DNA of 24,992 nucleotides from IMG/VR virus record IMGVR_UViG_3300031951_001128, positions 1 to 24,992 of that record; one strand, given 5' to 3'. The position numbers were made by a program, and so were the translations under genes. This document shows, piece by piece, positions 21,156 to 24,992 of the stretch (the first letter of the stretch is position 1; every line of letters begins with the position of its first letter). Origin of the DNA: a virus. The notes beneath the pieces are model-generated. The model did not search any database. It saw nothing but the letters and a program-made list of their open reading frames with translations, and was not told the DNA's origin.

Positions 21156-21677
21156 TTACCTCAATGGTTTCATAGCACTAACATAAACGTATATCGTCAT
21201 TCCGCTTTGATGAATACTATCTATCAAGAATCTTTTTTTCAATTGTTTTTCCCACCAAGGAATCGGCATTTGGATGAGATGAGCATTCCTGCCATCTGCC
21301 AAAACTTTAGCCGCTGCTCCGGTATGTATTGTGAAAAATCCTTTATAGATAGTCAGTTCTTGCAGGTGATCTAATACGTTATCCAACAACGAAGGTTCAA
21401 TATGTTCCAGTACATCAATGCAACAAACTAGATCCGCTTTTGTTGCCTCTCCATATTCAGGGAAAACAGGATCATACGGATAATAATTTTCTAATTTTCT
21501 GGTAAGGCATTTTTTTAATAATTGCTTTCCAGCACCGTAATCACACAAACTATCAATCTTATATTCATCAATTAGGTCATCTATCAATGGCGCGACATAC
21601 TTTGATGCCACTCCGTAATTCTGATTTTTATGCAGCAACTTTTGAAGCTCAAGATATTGATTTGTTATAAATTGCAT
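21156..21677 (-). CDS. SAM-dependent methyltransferase-like protein
   Basis: A 173-residue class I methyltransferase-like protein. Motif I is DSLCDYGAGKQ around residues 43-51, with the usual Asp and Gly spacing for S-adenosylmethionine binding; LVCCIDVLEHIEP at 83-95 is the post-motif strand and helix of small-molecule methyltransferases. NAHLIQMPIPWWEKQLKKRF at 131-150 looks like the substrate side. ATG 21677 is preferred: the earlier start would overlap the previous gene by 125 bases. It overlaps it by 29. With the two genes before it, it may methylate a sugar on the virion, the host or small molecules; the substrate is unknown. Confidence 0.85.
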   Translation of the reverse strand: MQFITNQYLELQKLLHKNQNYGVASKYVAPLIDDLIDEYKIDSLCDYGAGKQLLKKCLTRKLENYYPYDPVFPEYGEATKADLVCCIDVLEHIEPSLLDNVLDHLQELTIYKGFFTIHTGAAAKVLADGRNAHLIQMPIPWWEKQLKKRFLIDSIHQSGMTIYVYVSAMKPLR

Positions 21678-22320
21678 TTTTGTACTCGCGCCACCAATGT
21701 TCTGATCCTCTAGCAGTTCGATACGATTCAAACCAAGGAATGCCAGCAGTCCAATGCAACAACTTAGCCCCACCTACATCTTGATCTTCATCAATTAATA
21801 AATTGTATGATTGATCAAGTTCTGCAATTTCTTCATCTTTGAGAAATTTTAATTGCAGTAAATCAATTACTTTTTCTTCTGCAATTCTTTCCATTGTCAT
21901 TTGTCGCCATGATGGATGCTCACAGTTAATCATCATCATGCTCGCCCAATTCTTTCGTTCGTAATCTTCGTTCCTACACTCCATGTCTGTGCCGATATAT
22001 TTCCTAGAGTGCTTTGTTTCGTATTGATGCTTAACTACCGCAACCGCATCAGTCATATCATCTAAAGTTTTTTTGTACAGAGCGATATCACTTACCATCA
22101 ACATATCGCTTCCATCCATAAAGATTGCTCTACCAGTAAAGTTCATCAAAGCTGGAATAGCAAATCTTGAAACTGTAAACTTATTTGAGCCACACTTAAA
22201 ACTTAAATTGCTAATTGGAGTTAATGCTACAGGTACAGTTGATCTACGAATGACTGAACTTGTAAAAACATGAAATCCAATCTGCTCTCTCTCATCATAT
22301 CCACAAAACAAATTTAGCAT
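21649..22320 (-). CDS. Glycosyltransferase-like protein (GT-A / GT8-like)
   Basis: A 223-residue protein with the outline of phage GT-A glycosyltransferases: LFCGYDEREQIGFHVFTSSV at the start (sugar-nucleotide strand), VSRFAIPALMNFTGRAIFMD at 50-69 and then MDGSDMLM, where Asp69 and Asp72 form a DxxD/DxD-like metal site. A central charged helical stretch and a C-terminal HWTAGIPWFESYR follow, a pattern I recall from phage family members. The product would transfer a sugar; donor and acceptor are unknown. It overlaps the preceding gene by 7 bases and the methyltransferase by 29. Confidence 0.82.
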   Translation of the reverse strand: MLNLFCGYDEREQIGFHVFTSSVIRRSTVPVALTPISNLSFKCGSNKFTVSRFAIPALMNFTGRAIFMDGSDMLMVSDIALYKKTLDDMTDAVAVVKHQYETKHSRKYIGTDMECRNEDYERKNWASMMMINCEHPSWRQMTMERIAEEKVIDLLQLKFLKDEEIAELDQSYNLLIDEDQDVGGAKLLHWTAGIPWFESYRTARGSEHWWREYKNAIYNKSIS

Positions 22321-22934
22321 TGGTCTATAGACAATCTTTTAAAACAAGTTAAGGAAGTTTCTCTTGTTGCATTTATTACTTCAACTTGTTCAGCTTCTAA
22401 ATCTTTTGCAAGCACTTTAAACTTTTCCACCCAATCTTTTAGCAAGTCTTTTGATGGTGTGCTTTTGTCACCATGATAAGGATGTTTGCCAAAGAAATGT
22501 GGTTGATCATTTGTTCTCTGCATATCAAAGCCAAGCAAAATTATCCTAGCTGCGCCAAACAAAAAAGCTAGATTGACTGCCTGATATCCTGAGTTCCCTC
22601 CAAAATGCAAAATCTTTTTTCCAAGACCGTATTCCCAAACGCCCATCATGCGATTTAACTTATATTTTCTTTCCGCATCTGCCGATTGAGTCCATAGTTC
22701 AGCATTAGTAGTTTCTTTAATTCGTGCCATATGATGATCCCACCAATGGTCATCACAAGCATATAGAACGTCAGCACTTGGTATATATCTCCATGTATCT
22801 TTTACAGCAATGACGCGCCAACCATCTGCTCGCTGTTTCTGCGCGACGATCTGCGCGTCCGCTTCGGTAAGGCTTGGTCCGCTGGCGAGGACTGCGACAG
22901 TTGCTCCACTCCATCGTGCAGCGGATCGGTCAAT
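22314..22934 (-). CDS. MptE/DUF115-like phage protein with non-canonical start
   Basis: About 206 residues if read from ATT 22934. It resembles phage proteins with a Rossmann-like N-terminus: GATVAVLASGPSLTEAD, then VIAVKDTWRYIPSADVLYAC and DDHWWDHH, then GGNSGYQAVNLAFLFGAARI, LLGFDMQ and HPYHGD. The frame is open from 23036, but contains no ATG, GTG or TTG before the conserved region; the first ATG (22730) would lose 68 residues of core. AAAGGA (22939-22944) lies four bases before ATT 22934. Possible explanations are ATT initiation, frameshift from the overlapping upstream frame, or a sequence error. Probable role in sugar or nucleotide modification, with the next two genes. Confidence 0.72.
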   Translation of the reverse strand: MDRSAARWSGATVAVLASGPSLTEADAQIVAQKQRADGWRVIAVKDTWRYIPSADVLYACDDHWWDHHMARIKETTNAELWTQSADAERKYKLNRMMGVWEYGLGKKILHFGGNSGYQAVNLAFLFGAARIILLGFDMQRTNDQPHFFGKHPYHGDKSTPSKDLLKDWVEKFKVLAKDLEAEQVEVINATRETSLTCFKRLSIDQC

Positions 22935-23101
22935 GGGTTCCTTTGAGCAACTGCCATCATGGGGTTTGCATGAGCAACCAATCCCATTGACATAAGATGC
23001 TCGGCGACATCCATCGGAATTTTTAATCTCTGCTTTCTAAACATTGCACCAATTCTAGTATCCTCGAAATGTGCAAGGCCTATGACCTCAATCATCTCCA
23101 T
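22802..23101 (-). CDS. Small hypothetical late protein overlapping the MptE-like gene
   Basis: A 99-residue protein from ATG 23101 (forming TAATG with the previous stop) or ATG 23095; the GTG at 23116 is less likely. Residues ~1-55 read MIEVIGLAHFEDTRIGAMFR, KIPMDVAEHLMSMGLV, a pattern of small phage proteins of unknown function; the rest is Ser/Arg/Pro-rich and low-complexity. Its last third overlaps the MptE-like gene by at least 133 bases in another frame, and this stretch is GC-richer than its surroundings, as expected for double coding. Confidence 0.65.
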   Translation of the reverse strand: MEMIEVIGLAHFEDTRIGAMFRKQRLKIPMDVAEHLMSMGLVAHANPMMAVAQRNPLTDPLHDGVEQLSQSSPADQALPKRTRRSSRRNSEQMVGASLL

Positions 23102-23658
23102 TAGTATTCGCTCCACCTCAAGTTTGTAAGCCCAATGATTGATTGGTTGCCTACATTCGTTAGCCTAAAATAATAAGTGCCGGGAGGTAATCCAATCAAT
23201 TCTGAATCACCAAAAATTGCACCACCTTTTGTTGCTGACAACTTGTGATAATCAATTATTGTACCGCCAGTAATTGTCCCCCCGCTATTCATTGTGGTTG
23301 TTGATGCAATGCCGGGAGTATTGCTCATAGTATTAGATTTAATTATTGGCAGAGCAGTTTCGAATGTGCCGCCTTCTGTGCCGCCAGAAATTATCTCTAT
23401 CTTTAAAACAGAATCATCTAATTCAAAATCTAAGTAGCTAATGCAGATGTCTCTGGTTATAACTGTTTTAATTGTTATGCTTGCTGCACTTGCTAGAGTA
23501 AAGTCTGCATAAGTATGAAACGTATTGCCGCTATAAAAGGCTCTATCTTTTTCGGTCTTACATAACACCGTAGTCGAATGGGAATTGTCTCCCATACTTC
23601 TATGACGAATTAACGCTCCTTGTGGACCTTCCCACAAAATATCATTTGCGTCATTCAT
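23101..23658 (-). CDS. Putative structural/decoration protein
   Basis: A 185-residue beta-rich protein of Thr, Ser, Gly and Ile. The C-terminus is GLPPGTYYFRLTNVGNQSII with a final LRWSEY, like beta-sandwich decoration or fibre-type proteins; SGGTITGGTIIDYH lies in the middle. It directly follows the capsid cluster, so head decoration is plausible. No cleavage or catalytic motif is visible. It overlaps the previous small gene by 8 bases. Confidence is in the gene rather than its role. Confidence 0.72.
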   Translation of the reverse strand: MNDANDILWEGPQGALIRHRSMGDNSHSTTVLCKTEKDRAFYSGNTFHTYADFTLASAASITIKTVITRDICISYLDFELDDSVLKIEIISGGTEGGTFETALPIIKSNTMSNTPGIASTTTMNSGGTITGGTIIDYHKLSATKGGAIFGDSELIGLPPGTYYFRLTNVGNQSIIGLTNLRWSEY

Positions 23659-23815
23659 CTTTTGCCTCTTTCATTTCTTTAGGTTTGTTGCGCCATTGCG
23701 AATAACAAAAAGCAATGCGCTGTGATTCATCTGCAAATGTACGACGAGCCTCAGCATCGCCCATACAGCGGGAGATAAACTGAGGCTCTGTCTCGCCTGT
23801 ATTAGGCGTAGGCAT
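23651..23815 (-). CDS. Small conserved phage protein after the capsid gene
   Basis: A 54-residue protein starting MPTPNTGETEPQFISRCMGD and continuing RTFADESQRIAFCYSQW. The pattern of a CMGD-type Cys followed by FCYSQW is a conserved small phage family usually found near head or portal genes; its role is unknown. It begins two bases after the capsid stop and overlaps the next gene by 8 bases. Two Cys could bind metal or form a pair. Confidence 0.75.
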   Translation of the reverse strand: MPTPNTGETEPQFISRCMGDAEARRTFADESQRIAFCYSQWRNKPKEMKEAKDE

Positions 23816-23817
23816 AT

Positions 23818-24992
23818 TTAGAATGTGCCTTTGATGAACGATGCAGGACGATACACAGTCAGAGCAAGACGTTCTTCTGCAAGCAGAGTTGCCATGTTCT
23901 TCTTGAAGTTATCGCCATCTTCATAACTGATCTGCACAGCAGCATCCATACGATCCCAAACTTGTGCGCCCATTGTGAAAGCACCAGCGAGGAAAGTACC
24001 AGCAGCAATGCTGTTAGTTGCCACTACTCGGCGACCCCATACTCGTGGACCGAGCGAATCAACTGGACCCATATCACCGTGGAAGATGTACTCACCATAA
24101 GTGGACTTCAACAGTTCAATGGTTTCCCAATCAGCAGGGTTAATCACGAAAGCATCTACTGGGTATTCAGCCAGAGCAGCTTGGGTAATTGCTTTACGCA
24201 GCGTATCTAGTTTAGTGTCACCAGTTGCGCCACGGTTATATGCCGTAAAGTTACCAGAGGCCAAGATACCTGCCATGTTGCCGCCTGTGCCTGAGCCGTT
24301 CAGAAGTTGATCTTCTTCTTCCAGTTTCAGGCCATAAGTCAAACGACCATTTACATAGCTTTGCAGTTGCGGAGCATCATCCAATACCTGACGCGATACA
24401 GGAATAAAATGCGCCAGAGTAACTACAGGCGAGTTTGCCAGCGTGAAGGTGATGCCAGACTCAGGCTTGGTTGTGTTCTCAACAACCAGCGGAGATGAGC
24501 CAGCACCCACAGGACCAGCATTGTCGGTAAAGACGTTTTCCTTAGTGAACTGAATCAAGTTAGAAGTCGTGCGACCAACAGGCATCAAGTCACGAATGGT
24601 CAATACGCGCTGAGGATTGGCGATGATCCCCGGAACGCGCATATCAGGAACCAGAGGTTGGTTCTGACCAGTAGCGTTAATGATCGCGGCTTTCATTTCC
24701 ATGCGAGCAAACTTGCTCTTGCCTTCAGCCATTGCTTTGAACGAATCCGATTTAACGAATTGCTCACCAATAGTCTCAGTACGATTAGTGCTTTCTTCAT
24801 TGCCAGCCGACATCTTGCGCTCAAGCTCAATACACTTGTCGGTCAGTTCAGCGGCTTTAGCTGACAGCTTGTCAATCGCAGCTTTGGTTTCGCCTTCGAT
24901 TGACTTGCTATTAGCGATTTCGCCATTGGCTTTTTCAACCCAAGATTTTAGTTCTTTGGTGGAGTCCAACAGCTTGGCTTGCGTTTCTGCAA
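23818..24992 (-). CDS. Major capsid protein, HK97 family (5' partial)
   Basis: At least 391 residues are visible and the frame is open to the right edge, so the true start lies outside; a TTG at 24969 is not convincing. The N-terminal ~100 residues are a coiled-coil, Lys/Glu/Ala-rich delta-domain-like scaffold, normally removed by protease. The HK97 core begins around VPGIIANPQRVLTIRDLMPV, then PVSRQVLDDAPQLQSYVNGR, EEEDQLLNGSGTGGNMAGIL and the C-terminal MATLLAEERLALTVYRPASF, all family-typical. It forms the icosahedral shell. It is the highest-expressed late gene and lies first in the visible part of the late operon. Confidence 0.95.
   Translation of the reverse strand, partial: AETQAKLLDSTKELKSWVEKANGEIANSKSIEGETKAAIDKLSAKAAELTDKCIELERKMSAGNEESTNRTETIGEQFVKSDSFKAMAEGKSKFARMEMKAAIINATGQNQPLVPDMRVPGIIANPQRVLTIRDLMPVGRTTSNLIQFTKENVFTDNAGPVGAGSSPLVVENTTKPESGITFTLANSPVVTLAHFIPVSRQVLDDAPQLQSYVNGRLTYGLKLEEEDQLLNGSGTGGNMAGILASGNFTAYNRGATGDTKLDTLRKAITQAALAEYPVDAFVINPADWETIELLKSTYGEYIFHGDMGPVDSLGPRVWGRRVVATNSIAAGTFLAGAFTMGAQVWDRMDAAVQISYEDGDNFKKNMATLLAEERLALTVYRPASFIKGTF

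Noticed and set aside
21678-21773. Longer start for the methyltransferase-like gene
   Set aside because: It adds 32 residues without motif and overlaps the glycosyltransferase-like gene by 125 bases.
24400-24969. TTG 24969 as the real capsid start
   Set aside because: The frame is open to the window edge with sensible coding sequence before it, so the start is most likely outside.

Overview
The window is a piece of a tailed double-stranded DNA phage (or prophage) genome with a long, flexible, lambda/HK97-type tail. The evidence is a HK97-fold major capsid protein, head-tail connector, head-tail joining protein, gp10-like and DUF3168-like tail-completion proteins, tail tube protein, a frameshifted tail assembly chaperone pair (G/GT), tape measure protein, three tail-tip genes and a long fibre. 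The lysis genes include an Rz/Rz1 spanin pair with an Rz1 lipoprotein, so the host is Gram-negative. Several small early genes resemble families I recall from phages of betaproteobacteria, but that host call is only an inference. By eye the base composition is moderately AT-rich. No integrase, repressor, terminase, portal, tRNA, insertion sequence or CRISPR array is visible, so the lifestyle cannot be decided.

Layout. Positions 1-4189 (+ strand) are a tightly packed early operon: the end of an unknown gene, SSB, a Cys-rich exported mini-protein, a 161-base non-coding leader with possible RNA switch structure, then about a dozen small genes joined mostly by ATGA-type overlaps. Two of these (17 and 41 codons) are very short, one is a MazG-like pyrophosphohydrolase, and the last is a zinc ribbon. 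Positions 4182-24992 (- strand) are the late operon, read right to left: major capsid protein (5' end outside the window), two small or structural genes, an inserted block of sugar/methyl-modification genes (21156-22934), head-tail connectors, tail tube, G/GT chaperones, tape measure, tail tip, a 1619-residue NlpC/P60-I-J fusion, a 913-residue fibre, small membrane genes and the lysis cassette. The two operons converge and their last genes overlap by 8 bases at 4182-4189. No gene-free stretch exceeds 300 bases.

How the genes work together. The early operon protects ssDNA (SSB) and probably adjusts nucleotide pools (MazG), with many unknown accessory proteins. The late operon builds the head, completes the neck, assembles a tube around the tape measure with G/GT chaperones, caps it with a peptidase-bearing tip and fibre, then lyses the cell with a holin-like protein, a GH19-type endolysin and spanins. 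The most interesting points are: (i) a textbook -1 frameshift signal (A AAA AAC, 7-nt spacer, perfect 9-bp stem) making GT; (ii) a repeated gene-junction module in which the codons for a shared C-terminal motif carry the Shine-Dalgarno for the next gene, followed by ATG, GTG or TTG; (iii) a leader before 798 whose CCTCAC can pair either locally or with the Shine-Dalgarno; (iv) a modification gene with no usable ATG/GTG/TTG in its full frame.
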